NCBI RefSeq assembly: GCF_030272615.1 | Contig: NC_081411.1 | Coordinates: 838,987,388-839,051,387 of the forward strand | DNA: 64,000 bases | Reading direction: 5' to 3' | From: Cryptomeria japonica | Taxonomy: Eukaryota; Streptophyta; Pinopsida; Cupressales; Cupressaceae | Shown here: positions 1-12,105 of the stretch, piece by piece | Layout: each line of letters starts with the position of its first letter | Numbering within the stretch: the first letter of the stretch is position 1 | Notes under the pieces: model-generated | Told to the model about the DNA's origin: nothing | Database searches by the model: none | What the model saw: the letters and a program-made list of their open reading frames with translations, nothing else | Program-made: the position numbers and the translations under genes

Positions 1-369
1 GTATTTTTCTAATCTTTCAAAGATCTGCTTTAGAATGGGAATGTGTTCTTGTCTTGTCTTAGCTTTGCCTAGCAGATCATCCACATAGTCCTCCATAATT
101 TTGTGTAAGAGGTCATGAAAAATTGTTGTCATTGCACGTTGATATGTAGATCCAACATTTTTGAGACCAAAAGGCATGACCTGATAACAAAAAGTCCCCC
201 ATGGTGTTGTGAATGTAGTTTTATGCTAATCCTTGTCTACAATCCTGATTTGGTTGTATCCAAAGAATCCATCCATAAGCGACAACATCTCATGTCTTGT
301 TGTATGGTCCACAATCATATCTATGTTTGGGAGCGGGAAATCATCTTTAGGACAAGCTATATTTAGATC
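1..369 (-). pseudogene. E2 gypsy reverse transcriptase, catalytic part (truncated by window edge)
   Basis: Translation of the minus strand continues the E2 polyprotein past the stop near 370. It shows the Ty3/gypsy RT core: a FGYNQIRI block, then MPFGLKNVGSTYQRAM, then YVDDLL, which carries the two catalytic aspartates. RT copies the element RNA into cDNA inside virus-like particles. At least two stops interrupt the frame (one after CIYIDF, one before HKTTF), so this copy cannot make an intact enzyme. RNase H and integrase would lie left of position 1. The assignment to gypsy rests on the FGYNQI and MPFGLKN blocks and is firm; the exact clade is not determined. Confidence 0.9.
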
Positions 370-2334
370 TCAAAAATCTATGTAGATGCAGATGCCCCCA
401 ACAGGTACAATGTTGGAGACCCATTCAGCATAATCTATTGGTTTGATAAATTCTACATCTAACATCTTTTGGAGTTCCGCCTTGACCAGGAGTGCAACAT
501 GTGGGTGCATTTTGCACAATTTTTGTTTTACAAGTTTTGCATCTAGGCGGACGGCGAGATTGTGAACCACCAAGGTAGGATCCAACCCTGGCATATCAGA
601 ATAGGACCATGAAAAATTGATTTTTACCTCTGTAAGGAAGTTGATGAAGTCTTGTTTCTCTATTTCTGTGAGGGATTTGGCAATGAGCACTTTTTTCGGA
701 ATGACTTCGGTGCCCATGTTGATGCTGTCTATTTCTTCTATCAGCAAATTTGATTTGTCTTGTGGAAGATAACCAATGGTAGGGAGGTCAAATCCCTCAT
801 CGTTAAGTGCCTTTTCTAGGTTTTCACTTTTGGATACGCCCTTTGTTTTTATTTTTCGCTCATCCAAAGGTGCCTCAGGGAGGTTTTCACCTAGGGAATC
901 ATGTCTTTTCTTTTTATTATCTTTTTTGTGGCTACCAAAGTATCCCTTTTCATGTAGTTTAATACCTTCGATTCTGTTACAATCTTCCAGGTTTGGCATC
1001 GTCAGGGGAGCAATGAGAGCATTATCATCGGCATAGATATCTAGAGTGGGTTTGTCTCGTTGGCCCCAGTCAATGAGTTCAGGATGGACAAGATGTAGCT
1101 CATGTGAAATGGGAAGGGTTACAGGGGTGATGGTATTGATGTAAGCGTCCAAGAAGATATCTTTCTCATATTCATAAGGCATTTCGTGGAATTCCTCTTT
1201 GTCAACACTTTCAATATCCAAAGAAGGACTAGAAGGGGCACCAATGATAGTAATCTTAGGCACTGGGGTGTACCCCAAGCCTCTGTTGTATCTATAGGAG
1301 ATAGGATTTATGGGTGCTTTTCTTCCTTTTTCCTCTGGTCCCAAGCCGTGTCCTTTGTAACCCATTTTTTCAACTATGGAAGATGGATTTGGGTACATTT
1401 TTTTGGATATTCTTGCTGGATCTTCATCCTCTTCTTTGTATAGCCATGAAGAGATATCTACTTTGAGGCTCTCATTATCAAGTGGGACCCATTGTTGGAA
1501 GGTGGTGTTTTGGCATTGCATGACTGGTTTTGGGTCCTTTTTGAGCTCTTTTGGTTTGCCAAATGACTTAGGAGAAAGAGGGAGGTTGCCTATCAATAAG
1601 ACGTCCTCCAATTTGTATTCTCCACAACCATTGTCCAAGATCTTGATTTGATTATTTGGTTGGGATGATGTGGAGGCAAAATTTGATGTGTCAGATGGAG
1701 GTGTTGGTGAGGGTCTATTTAGTGGGCAATGATATAGATGCCTCCCCTCTAATAGTTTGCAATATTGAAAAGGTTGGGGATCACCTTTGATAGTGATCAC
1801 TCTTCCATTATAGGGGAATTTGATGCATTGGTGATAGGTGGAGGTTACGGCCTGCAAGGAATGAATCCATGGCCTCCCGAGGAGAATGTTGTAGGGGAGA
1901 TCAAGATCTAGTACCTGGCAAGGGGTTTCAATTGTAATGGGGCCCACTTGAAGAGGTAAGGTGATAATGCCCTTTGAAATTCTTTTTGCATCATCATATG
2001 CCTTTATTGTGATCCTTCCTGATGTGTCTATCAGATCCTCAGAAAGTCCCAATTGTTTTATTAATTTGTATGTGCATAGATTAAACCCAGATCCACCATC
2101 TATCAGGATACATTTGACCTTGTGCTTGTGGATGAGAGCTTCGATGTGCAAAGTTTTGTTATGGTCTTCATCTGTGGAAGCTTCTTTGGAGTTAAATACA
2201 ATGTGTTGTTGGGCAGCAAGGTTTCCAATGAGGGATTGGAATTGGGTGGCGTTGATGTTATCAGGAACGTGTGATTGGAGAAGAGCCTGTTCCAAAATTT
2301 CTTTATGGACCAGGGAAGTCTTGAGAAGTTCCAA
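370..2334 (-). pseudogene. E2 gypsy protease, G-patch and RT N-terminus
   Basis: This is the longest open stretch in the window, about 654 codons. Residues about 70-195 form a retropepsin-like domain: ILIDGGSG replaces the usual D-[ST]-G, and ILLGRPWIHS is the C-terminal ILG-type motif. Residues about 320-370 match a G-patch (MGYKGHGLGPEEKGRK). The last 60 residues begin the RT domain (FIKPIDYAEWVSNIVPVG). The order protease, G-patch, RT fits a plant gypsy polyprotein. The reading frame is open here but is closed by a stop at its end and lacks the gag-linked start, so it is a remnant and not a functional gene. It lies downstream of the E2 gag fragments on the same strand. Confidence 0.88.
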
Positions 2335-2706
2335 AATGGAGATCTACGCAGGTGTCTTCCCAAGTTGATCAAGGAGGTCATATCTATGGGTGGAAGACAT
2401 GGGTGGGGGGTTTGGTGGGGGAGGGACTCCTTGGATGGTGACTTTACCTTGGCATGTAGTTGCATTGTAGTCATTTTGAAAATGGGAGGTGGAAGGCATG
2501 GCACCTTGAATGACTATCCTAGCAGGATTTGGTCTACATTGGGAAGAAGGAAGATTGACTCTTTGGATGGTTATGACATTGACATGATTGTTTGCAGGTT
2601 CAATGCAACCTACTAAAAAATCAAAGCCAGTTATGTGATTAGTTTAGTCATAACCCATTGCGTTAGATGATGAACCTTTTCCTTTATCATGATTCGGGAA
2701 GGGTTC
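2335..2706 (-). other. E2 gag-protease junction, frameshifted
   Basis: This stretch links the E2 gag finger to the protease frame. A Pro-rich minus-strand peptide (PSKESLPHQTPHPCLPP) lies in a frame different from the protease ORF, so at least one frameshift separates the two. No separate gene is seen. Confidence 0.6.
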
Positions 2707-4632
2707 CTAGTACATTTTGAGTTTGTTATTGTTATTACCAGGTTTTGCATTTTCTACTTCAATCTCACCTCTATCAATGAGATCTTGTATGTAGATATTC
2801 AATTTCATACACTTGCGTGTATCATGTCCCTTGATACGATAGTATTGACAATACTCATTTTCATTATACCATCTTGGTTTAGGTTGATTGGGGTCAAACA
2901 GGTGAGTGATTGGAAAAACCATTGCACCTGCTTAGACAAGTTTCTGAAACACCATTTCAATAGGCTCAGCCAGAGGAGTGAAATCTCTTGGAGTCCTGTT
3001 ATTCAATCGGGGTGGTCAGTCCTTGGATTGACAAATTGTTGTGAGGTTTTTGGGATTGATTTTGATTATTTTGATTGTTGAATTGATGATTATTGGTAGT
3101 GGATTTTGGGGGAGCGGCCATGGTTTGGACCCGCTTTGCATCAGTTACACCATCATTGACCATGTTTTTGTTCTTGGACCAGAATTTTGGCTTGTCATTA
3201 TGATAAGAGGAAGAACTTTTTGTCAACTTCTGGTAATGTTTCAAGGCTCCTTCTTCCAACAAGACACGTTCAAGGGTGAGGCCATTATCGGTCAATTTGT
3301 GGAAGGATTTGATGCATTGGGATAGTAAGGGTCTTGAAAGTTCAGGCACCAAGTTCTTTTGGAATAGTTCAATTTGATGTTGTTCTGCATGTCCCACTAG
3401 AATTTCTTGATAAGATGTCGCCATCTTTGTAGGAAATTGGTGAAGGTTTCTCCGAGCCTTTATTTTGTATTACATAGGTCCATCATAGAAACATCATTAC
3501 CCATGTTGTATGCATAGTGGGCCACAAATTTTTCTGCCAAGTCTAGAAAAGAGACAATGGAACCTCATGGTAAAGATGAGAACCATGCCAGGGAATCTCC
3601 CATGAGACTCTTGGGAAAGAGTCTGTGAAGATAAAGGTCACTATAGGACACCTTGTGGCATAAGATGTGGAATTCTCGAACATGATCGCGGGGGTCTCCT
3701 TTGCCTTTATACTTGGTGAATTTAGGAATCTCAAATCCCGGGGGATATGGTGCAACTGATATAGACAGATCATAAGGACAAGGGCAAAAGTCTTCGAACG
3801 AGTAAGTTTTCCTTTTATTACTCCTTTGTTTCATGTCCTTGATGATATTTTTCATGTCTTGAATTTCCTTGATGAGGTCTTGTTGTGGGTTTTGATAATG
3901 ATGAATTGTATTTGCCCCAAGAATTGGATGAGCCAAAGAAGGTGCACCACCACCAATATATTGATATGATGAGGAGGTGGGAATGTGGGATGTGATGACT
4001 GACGTCACTGGGGTTTGTGTGATAGTTGGTTGTGGTCTGCAAACGGTTGTGATGGGATTGAATATGACCTGGATAAAATTTACGACATTGTTGGGAGGAA
4101 GGGAAGTTTGTGGAATAGAAATATGTGATTGAATAGAAGGAGGTGGTATAGAAGTTTGTTGGAGAATAGATGAGATCGGATTTGATAGTGGTATAGATGG
4201 TAAGGAGGAAGAAGGTGGGATGGAGACCATGGTGGGAGGTACTACGGGTGGCATTGATTGAGCTTGGATGATTGATGGGGCTGCAATTACTTGAGTTTGA
4301 ATAGTAGGTGCAACACTTTGTGTGGGAGCGAGGTCTCCTTATGGTTGTTAGGCGAGAGCAGATCTATTAAACTCAAGTGGAAGTTGAGCTCCATTTTGAA
4401 GAAGAACTTTCAGAAGTACAGTAGGATTGTGTTTAATAAACTTGTCCATCATCTCTTGGTTGTAAGAATTTGCTAGGAAAGTTTGCACTTCCGAACAAAG
4501 TTCATCTTGGCTAACCATGTCAGGATTTTGGCTTTGATCTTGATTGCTAGGTTGCCCACTTTGTGTATGATCTTGCGTGGGATCTTCATATAGGCCACCA
4601 ATGTCTGGCATGCCATATTGTTGTTCAACCAT
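2707..4632 (-). pseudogene. E2 gypsy gag, broken into four open pieces
   Basis: Four minus-strand pieces read in order. The N-terminal piece (4348-4632) starts MVEQQYGMPDIGG. A Pro/Ser/Ile-rich linker follows, leading into a retrotransposon gag core (3565-4254, with GDPRDHVREFHILCHKVSYSD and LMGDSLAWFSSLP). The core C-terminal half lies at 2999-3424 (YQEILVGHAEQHQIELFQ), and a zinc-binding motif at 2707-2922 (CQYYRIKGHDTRKC). Related elements have C-x2-H-x4-H-x4-C, so the second ligand, His, appears to be Tyr here. Gag would package element RNA into particles. Stops and frameshifts between the pieces show decay. The same layout recurs in E6 and E9. Confidence 0.85.
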
Positions 4633-4865
4633 CTTTTTCTTTTGGGATCAAGTTGCGACCATACACGATATTTGTGATGAAAGGACTTAAGAAATTTGTG
4701 ATGAAAGGACTTAGAAAATTTGAGGATGATTGATGGAGGAGGTATGGTTTTAGAAGAAACTTGATGACTAGGTTGTCTTTGGTATGAACATGAAGGATTG
4801 ATTTGAATGGCAAGTTGTATGAAGGGATATGACCACCCTGACTTGGACGATAGTTGGTGTTTCAA

Positions 4866-6497
4866 AGGATAAACTTGAATGTTGATGGAGAGGATGGACT
4901 CTTAGCTTCTCTCTTAGGCTTATGAAGTATGGGATGGATAGAGCTTTGATGCAATTTTGGACTTGGTGTGGGTAATGACTTGGACAATTGTTTGTGTCTT
5001 GACAAGTGTTTTTGCAAAGTGTTTGGGGATAGTGATGTATTTTTAGTCTTCTCTTGGCAAGTATGTATCAAACAAAGAAAACACAATGATCAAATGCATA
5101 TTATCTCAAAGACACTCATGCTCATATACAACATTCTTAAGGCTGGCAAGGACAATAGTCATTGGATCCCAATTGGTTTCTTAGCTACGCTTACCCAGAG
5201 CGGACACATAGATGCTTGACTCCACTGGATCCCCTCCATGGCACTCACTTCTTAGGGTAGCCAAGCATCAACTCCCATGAAAACTCCTCATGGCAAACTT
5301 TGTGTCTCTACTAAGGGCCATAAAAATATGGGTAGCTTCGGAGATCCGACCTCCTGCACCAATGAATAGAAGGTTTTTGGCCACTATGAACAAGGTGTTT
5401 AGTAAGTCTTCCCGTTAGGAGCTACCCTTCGAAGTTGCACAAGCGCAATTGAGGCCTATAGCCCAATGAAGCACCAAGTACTTAGTAGTCACGCAAGGAT
5501 GATTGAGATCTCTAGGATCCTACCAAGCACCCAATTTGAGAGTGAACTCTCATATAGCCCCAACCATTAACCCTTTCGTAGTCAATGGCCTATTTATTAT
5601 AGTGAGTTGGGACCCCAGGTCTAGGTGTACTCACTTGGTTCGTTCCCCTCTTACCTTCTCAAAGAGCAAGTTGGGAGGGTAGGCCCGCTAGAGGTAAACA
5701 CACAATCAAACAAGAAAAAGTTGGAGGGTCTAGATTTCTGATCATCTTGTAAGACGAGAGCATACTTTCCTACCTTTACGCTTTTCTTAAAGACACATAA
5801 GACAATGGTTCATTCCATTTTAATTAATATCTAGGTGCCTAGTTTAAATAAATGCACAAGATTTGGTTGAATTAGCTAGGCAACCTGCAAAACAACTTGA
5901 TTAGTAGTTTTGAAAAATGGAGTCTTCAACAAGCGTCCTGCAAAACAATTTGATTAGTATTTTGAAAAATGGAGTCTTCAACAAGCGTCCTGCAAAAGAC
6001 AACAAAATGACAAAATATTAATTTTTTTGATTTTTTGGGAATAAGTAGAAAAACATAAATAAAATTTTTTTTACAAATGACAAATGTGGATTTGAAGGAA
6101 ACTTTGATGGGTAAATGGGGTTTGATTAGGTTTTTTGCCACTTTCCAAGGGACAAGCAAGCAAAAAATGGGGATTTTGGAGGAGAGATGAAGGAATGGGA
6201 AAATTTGTCAGAGAGGGACAAAGAAGCAAAAGTTGGAGATGGATAATATGGGAAAAATTTGGAGGTGACTAGATAAAAGGGGAAGAAGTTATGGAAAACC
6301 CTAAAAATAGAGAAATATGGGATTTAGGCTTCAAAAAGTGGATTTTTGGGATAAGGCCCCCAAGGAAGAAAATATGGAAAATGCCAATGCAGAGAATCTG
6401 GTGAAGTTTGGAGGAAAATGGAGTCAAGATAAAGAAGATATGGCAAAAAACAACTCACAAAAACTTTCAAAAAAAAAACTAGTTCTTAGGGACGTGG
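4866..6497 (-). other. E2 5' untranslated leader with conserved module
   Basis: No convincing coding sequence lies between the E2 primer site and gag. About 5130-5860 (minus strand) aligns by eye with 17300-17960 of E5 and partly with 48900-49440 of E8. Shared landmarks are the block reading ACTCACTATAATAAATAG, the TTGGTGAxAGGGGAAxGACCCAA stretch and the GAAGTGAGTGCCATGGAGG stretch. At 5880-5995 a short direct repeat (GAGTCTTCAACAAGCGTCCTG) occurs twice. The remaining part, about 6000-6490, is A-rich and unremarkable. Confidence 0.7.
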
Positions 6498-6515
6498 GTC
6501 CCACCGAGCATGCCA
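6498..6515 (-). promoter_or_regulatory. E2 putative primer-binding site
   Basis: Immediately inside the LTR end, the minus strand reads TTTTGGCATGCTCGGTGGG. The equivalent position in E5 reads TTTTGGCATGCCTAGTGGG. A TGG start just after the LTR is as expected for a tRNA 3' CCA complement. I do not assign the tRNA. Confidence 0.6.
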
Positions 6516-6518
6516 AAA

Positions 6519-7615
6519 TGAAGAGGGGAAAATAGATTAGAAGGTTAAATGATCAAAACATAACAAAATAAACCTGCAAAATGCTAAAATAGCATGAAAA
6601 GACCGTTTTACCTTGCTATTTTACCTTCTCCTTCAGATTGAGCTTGATGAAGTGAAGGCACCCCTTGATAATGCTCCACTTGATGTGCTCCTTTGATTGC
6701 TGGATGTGGATGGCTCTCCAATGATGTGCACAACATGAAATGGATTTCAGGAGGATGATAAGGATGAAAATGATGAAGCTGCCAAGATGATTTCCTGGGC
6801 TAAAAGGGGTAGCATAAGCTTACTAGATTCTGAGATGTCCAAATGAAAGGATGGAGCCCTTTTATTTATAGGAAGAGGAGAGAAAAATGGATGCCTAGGA
6901 TGGATTCGAGATGAAGGGCTAAGATTTACTTGTGAGCTCACACAAGCTCCAAGAGAGGGTGTGGAGACCAAGAAACATGCCTTAAAGGCATTTCATATCT
7001 CCACACTCCACAAGGTGCATTGAAGGAATTAAAAAATTCCCCCAAAAAGGATATTACGGGGATTGGAGGAATAAAAAAGAAATTAAAAATTCCTTGAGAG
7101 AGGGGATACCTGGAGGAATGTGAGATTTCGAAAATCTTACATTAACCTAGGAAATGATTATTTAAAAGCAAGGAGTTGACTTTGTGCCTAATCATGATGA
7201 TTAGCCATTAATGATTTATTAGGAGGGTGATTGGAGGAAATGTTAGGTGGGATTAGGATTAGACTAGGAGAGAGAATGAGTGGAGGGAATAAAAAATTAG
7301 AAGAATAATGTTAAGTGAGTTTAGGGAGTTTCTAGAAGAATTTATTAGGTTAATGATGAATTCAGATGATTTGTAGGAATCATGTAGGTTAACTAATTAA
7401 TTGAAATTAATTAGCTAAGAAGAAGATTTGTGAGGATTTGATTTTTTAGAAGAATAAAGAAAGGGATTGATTTATTAAATAAATCAATCACATGCTATAG
7501 TGACAATATTAATTATATTTAATTAATATTGAGGAGAATTTGAATTAACATAATTAATTAATTAATTATGTGAGGCATTAAAAATAATTAAAATAATTAT
7601 TTTCAAGTGTCTACA
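6519..7615 (-). repeat. E2 5' LTR
   Basis: On the minus strand this begins TGTAGACACTTG at 7615 and ends with CTTCA at 6519, next to the primer site. It is 1097 bp long, AT-rich and TG...CA bounded. It is related to the E5 LTR: both contain a TGATTCCTACAAATCA block followed by TTCTAGAA. It interrupts the E1 reverse transcriptase at 7616. The partner 3' LTR lies outside the window, so no target duplication can be checked. Confidence 0.85.
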
Positions 7616-8376
7616 CTATCTACATAAACTAGCATTTCGTCCAAATATGATATTATCAACATAAACTGTAAGAATTAATAACTTATCTCCATCAATCTTG
7701 AGATAAAGATTATTGTTTGTTGAACCTTTCCTAAAATTTTGTTGAAACAAATACCTATCTATTCTTGCATACCATGCTCTAAGTGACTGTTTGAGTCCAT
7801 ACAACACTTTCTTCAATATGCACACCATATCTGGATCCTTTGTCAGTCTAAATCCACCTGGTTTCTCAATGTATACTTCTTCTAGATCTCCATTAAAAAA
7901 GGATGATTTGACATCCATTTGATAAACTTTAAATTCCTTGTAAGAAGAAAATGCAAGAAACATATGTATAGGTTCCATCCTCATTACTAGAGAAAACATT
8001 TCTTCAAATTCTATGCCTTCCACTTAAGAATATCCTTTACATACCAGTCTTGCTTTGTTCCTTGTAACTTTTCCTTGTCTGCTTATTCTTGAATATCCAT
8101 TTAGTTCCTATTACATTCTAGTCCACCAATCTAGGTACCGACTCCCATGTCTTATTCTTGTGGATTTGATTTAGTTCTTCTTCCATTTCTTTTACCCAAC
8201 TTTCATCTTTAATTGCTTCCTCATAATTCTTTGGCTTAGTCATTGATATAAAATAGTAATTGGCTTGCCCTTGAGCTTCTACAATCTTCCTTCTTACACC
8301 TTTTGTCTTGTCTCTAATTATCTGAGTTTTTGAATGATGTTTTTGAACATACTTAGCAAGAACTTTTGTTGAGTCG

Positions 8377-8416
<40 letters not shown>

Positions 8417-8713
8417 TTGTTTCCTTTTCAATGTTATTTTTTGGATCACTTGTCTTCTCTATAATTAATAGAACAATCTCAACATTTTGTGCTAGCAAAC
8501 ATTTACTCTCCTCTCTATCCTTGATGTAGTACACATTTCAACATATTCTAGCTCCTTCTACAACTCTTTTACCATTCTTCTCTTTTTTGATCACACATCC
8601 AATGCTACTGAACAAAACTTCATAACCTTTTTTTTCTACACATCTGACTACACTTAATAAACCATGTCTTAAGAATTCAACATAATAAACATCATTAGTT
8701 TTATGCTTACCAT
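7616..8713 (-). pseudogene. E1 copia remnant: RT with upstream linker, integrase missing
   Basis: Minus-strand translation from 8713 gives the post-protease segment (TNDVYYVEFLRHGLLSV), then YYIKDREESKCLLAQN (the start of the gag-pre-integrase domain). The frame then passes into a linker with a run of about 14 Asp and on to the RT start (EAIKDESWVKEMEEELNQI). RT continues with VYQMDVKSSFFNGDLEEVYIEKPGGF, YGLKQSLRAWYARID and LTVYVDNIIFGR; the catalytic DD is DN here. Only about 600 bp separate the protease end from RT, so the integrase core is deleted. E2 cuts the frame at 7616, and E3 cuts it at 8714. Confidence 0.85.
8374..8416. repeat. (TCA)n trinucleotide repeat
   Basis: About fourteen TCA units. 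On the minus strand it encodes a poly-Asp run in the E1 linker between the remnant of the integrase region and RT. Confidence 0.95.
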
Positions 8714-9923
8714 TGTTAGACAGTTCAAATAACTGGAAGACAACTGAGAGGGGGGGGGGGGTGAATCAGTTGTCACAGATTACCAGAACCATTAGCAATT
8801 AAAACTTTAATACCGAAACCCAAAACATTAATACCAGAATTCTTAAACTAAATACCGGAATCACAGTTAAACTAATTAAGCATAAATAATAATCACAAAG
8901 TAAATACCATCCACATGACACCAATATTTATATGTGGAAAAACTGGTGAAGGGAAAAACCATGGTGGGAAGCCTACCCACAGTCAGATAATACTTCTACA
9001 ATAATTATGTGAATTACAATTGAGGGGCCTACACTTGTAGAAAGGCCAATAGCCTAGAGCACACTGCTCATCACAAAAGGTGCCTCACTAACTACATAGA
9101 AATCCAGACTACAATTCAAAGAATGTTGAACTGCAAAAGATAGCATCTCCTATGCCTGAGTACAGTTCCGGTTAAACTCAATAATAGAGGACTAAATCCT
9201 CTTACATAAACCCAATTCGATCTCCAATGATCAACCAAATCCTCTACCTGAATGATATTACATTATTTGCACATTACATATCCATTTCCCATTCCCATAT
9301 CTATGATCTACAATGAGATCTTACATCTATATATACAAACCCTCGACCATAAACAATCAGGTCGACCACTAGAATAATAATTACAAAACATGTCGGCCTT
9401 AGACAAAAAAAATAATATCCAACACATAAGACATCCCAGAAACACATCGAGAGTTCCAATCCACACGCTTCATTGAGCTGGTCCATAACCTAGATCAACC
9501 GGGACCTAACATAGGTCCACACACCACAATAATGACCTTCATCCCCCAAATCTTGAACATGATCACCAACAACATCCTAAAACTCCGCGTGAAGCTACAC
9601 CAACACCACTTATGCAATTCATCAAAGATCTTCATCAAAATCTGTCAGTGAAACCCTCACCAGAACCAGAAGCCAAGCTTCTAAGCAAACGGGATAGCAT
9701 CCGATCACCAGACTAAAACCAACTTACTAAATATGAGCATGAGTATCATGAATAAGACAATTCCATAACTAAACTATATCAGAGCCCGCTGGATCCAAAT
9801 CAACCAAAAATCACTCAACCTATTGGGACCAGAGGGTATTAGTAAAGCATCCAAACAACTAGTGTTGGCATCAATGACAAAACATCAATGCAACACATAA
9901 TCAATTCCTCCAAATGGCCAACA
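8714..9923 (-). repeat. E3 3' LTR
   Basis: 1210 bp, TGTTAGACAG...GGCCAACA. It carries the GACAACTGA-G(n)-TCAGTTGTC hairpin near 8740-8775 with a long G run (plus strand). It aligns along its length with 13651-14880. Confidence 0.93.
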
Positions 9924-10371
9924 ATCTCCCCCTTTGGCATTTTTGGCAACACTAGATGTGAAAAACATCTAAGTACCAAGAAATGCCAAACAAGTCGCCC
10001 CCAATGGAAGACAACCATCAATCTCCCACATACAGATGTAGCAATGAGGTTCTGAAATAGACGTCAAACTCCCCCTATGAATGATATTTCTGTAAAGCTC
10101 TGAATTATACATATATCTCTTCCACTACCAATATCTCTTCCCTTTTCTTTTTCTTATTAATATCTCTCCCTCTTTTTATTTTCTTTTTCACATCAATATC
10201 TCTCCCCCTTTGACATCAATGCCAGAAATCTGACAAAAATATCAAAGAAAAAACAAAAACCACTGGATCACAAAGATGAATACTCCCCCTGAGTAGTAGC
10301 ATCCCCACATCAGTGCTAGAATGAATAGTATTTCTTATAATGCATACTGGACTGATGCCAAACCACATCAA
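9924..10371 (-). promoter_or_regulatory. E3 polypurine tract and 3' untranslated region
   Basis: Directly inside the LTR the minus strand reads CAAAGGGGGAGAT, a canonical copia polypurine tract for plus-strand priming. Further GGGGGAG-type tracts occur near 10069-10075, 10201-10210 and 10282-10290, among pyrimidine-rich AATATCTCTCCC repeats at 10100-10210. No coding sequence is seen. Confidence 0.8.
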
Positions 10372-12012
10372 TCAAGTCTCTACCAGAGGGGCACAAACTC
10401 CCAATCTGTCTCTCAAGTACTTAAATGATTCCTTGGGCAAAGGTTTATTTAAAATATCTACAATCTTATCTTTAGTGTTCACATAAACCAGTCTAACTTC
10501 ATTTTCTTCCACCTTTTCCTTCAAAAAGTTATACTTGATAGATACATGCTTTGTCTTTGAATGAAATACTGAATTCTTTGATATATCAATAGCAATAGAG
10601 TTATCACAATGAATAACTATCGATGCATTACAATTCATTTTTATATCCTTCTACATTTGCTTCATCCATAAAACCTATGTACAGTTAGTAGCAGCAACAA
10701 CATACTCAACTTTAGTAGTAGATAAAGAAGTACATGTCTGTTTCTTGCTGATCCATGAAACCAACTTCTTTCTAAGAAAGAAACCTCCACCAGAAGTACT
10801 TTTCCGGTCATCAACATCTCCATCCCAATCAACATCTGTATATGCACATAAAGTAAAGTCATCATCCTTAGGGTACTACAAACCATATTCTGATGTACCT
10901 TGCAAGTATCTAAAAATCCTTTTCACCGTACTCTCATGATTTTCTCTAGGATCACTCTGAGATCTTGAAATAATACAAACAACATTCATAATGTCAGGCC
11001 TAGTCTGAGTCAAATAAAGAAAACCTTCAATCATAGATTTGTATCTTGTAGGATTTACTGGTGCAAAAACATCTTTTCTTGTCAATTTCTCACTTGTAAC
11101 CATAGGAGTACTTACCAGTTTAGAATCTCCCATACCAAATTTCTTCAATAATTCCTTAGCATAATTAGTTTGATAGATGAAAATACCTTTGTCAGTCTGA
11201 GTAATCTATAAACCTAAGAAAAATTTCATCTCACCAATCACAAACATCTCAAATTCTTTCTCCATATTCTTAGAAAATTCCATGCATACCATATCTTCAC
11301 CTCCAAAAATAATGTCATCAACAAATTCTTCAATAATTATTATATCATCATCAGTGATCTTATAATATAAATTACTGTCAGCGCTACCCTTAGTAAAACC
11401 AAGCTTCAAAATATATTTATCCAAACTTGCATACCAAGCTCTAGGTGCTTGTTTCAATCCATATAAATCTTTCCTTAACATGCAAAACATATTTGTATCA
11501 TCTGATAGTTGAAAACCATCAGGTTTATCTATATAAACTTTCTCATCAAGATCCCCATTCAAAAATGCACATTTAGCATCCATCTGATAAACCTTGTAGT
11601 TTTTATAAGCAACATAGGCAAGAAATAATCTTATAGCTTCAATCCTAGCTACAAGTGCAAAACTCTCTCCATAATCAATTCCTTCCTTCTGAGAATATCC
11701 TTTACAAACCAATCTAGCCTTATTTCTTATAACTTGACCATCCTTATTCAATTTGTTCCTAAAAACCCATTTAGTTCCAATAACATTCTTATTTTTAGGT
11801 CGGGGAACCAAAGTCCATGTGTTATTTTTCTCAATTTGATCTAATTCTTCTTCCATAGCTTTCAACCAATATTCATCTTTACATGCCTCAATTACTGATA
11901 CCGGTTCAACTTGTGAAATTAAATATACCTCATTAATTTCTAGTCTTCTTCTTGTCATCACTCCATTGTTCTTATCCCCAATGATATGATCTTCTGAATG
12001 ATTCAATCTCAC
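10372..12012 (-). pseudogene. E3 copia reverse transcriptase and RNase H
   Basis: From 12012 downward the minus strand encodes RT: the [18 protein letters not shown] start, [53 protein letters not shown], and FVDDIIFGG with both catalytic Asp residues present. Stops follow near 11205 and in the region 10640-10880. RNase H fragments follow: CAYTDVDWDGDVDDRKST, CTSLSTTKVEYVVAATNCT, then HCDNSIAIDISKNSVFHSKTKH, ending LGVCAPLVET at 10372. Length and order fit a copia pol C-terminus. Several stops make it non-functional. E7 carries a close relative. Confidence 0.9.
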
Positions 12013-12105
12013 ATACCTAGGAGTCTTCTAACTCTTTGCTCCTCTTCCCTGATCTTCAGTCATTGTATAATTATTTGATACTGCCGAAGTAACTGGTTCA
12101 ACATT

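Larger units (their letters stand above)
1..7615 (-). mobile_element. E2: Ty3/gypsy element, left part off-window
   Basis: A minus-strand element with 5' LTR, primer site, leader, gag, protease, G-patch and start of RT in canonical gypsy order. RNase H, integrase and 3' LTR are expected left of position 1. It sits inside the RT of E1. Its LTR terminus and leader resemble those of E5 and E8, which lack pol. Confidence 0.85.

Noticed and set aside
115-366. Open frame of 83 codons on the plus strand
   Set aside because: It lies antisense to the E2 reverse transcriptase, whose motifs on the minus strand are clear.
8750-8760. Long G run as a possible sequencing artefact or G-quadruplex
   Set aside because: It recurs in all four E3/E7 LTRs inside a conserved hairpin, and a single G run does not form an intramolecular quadruplex by itself.
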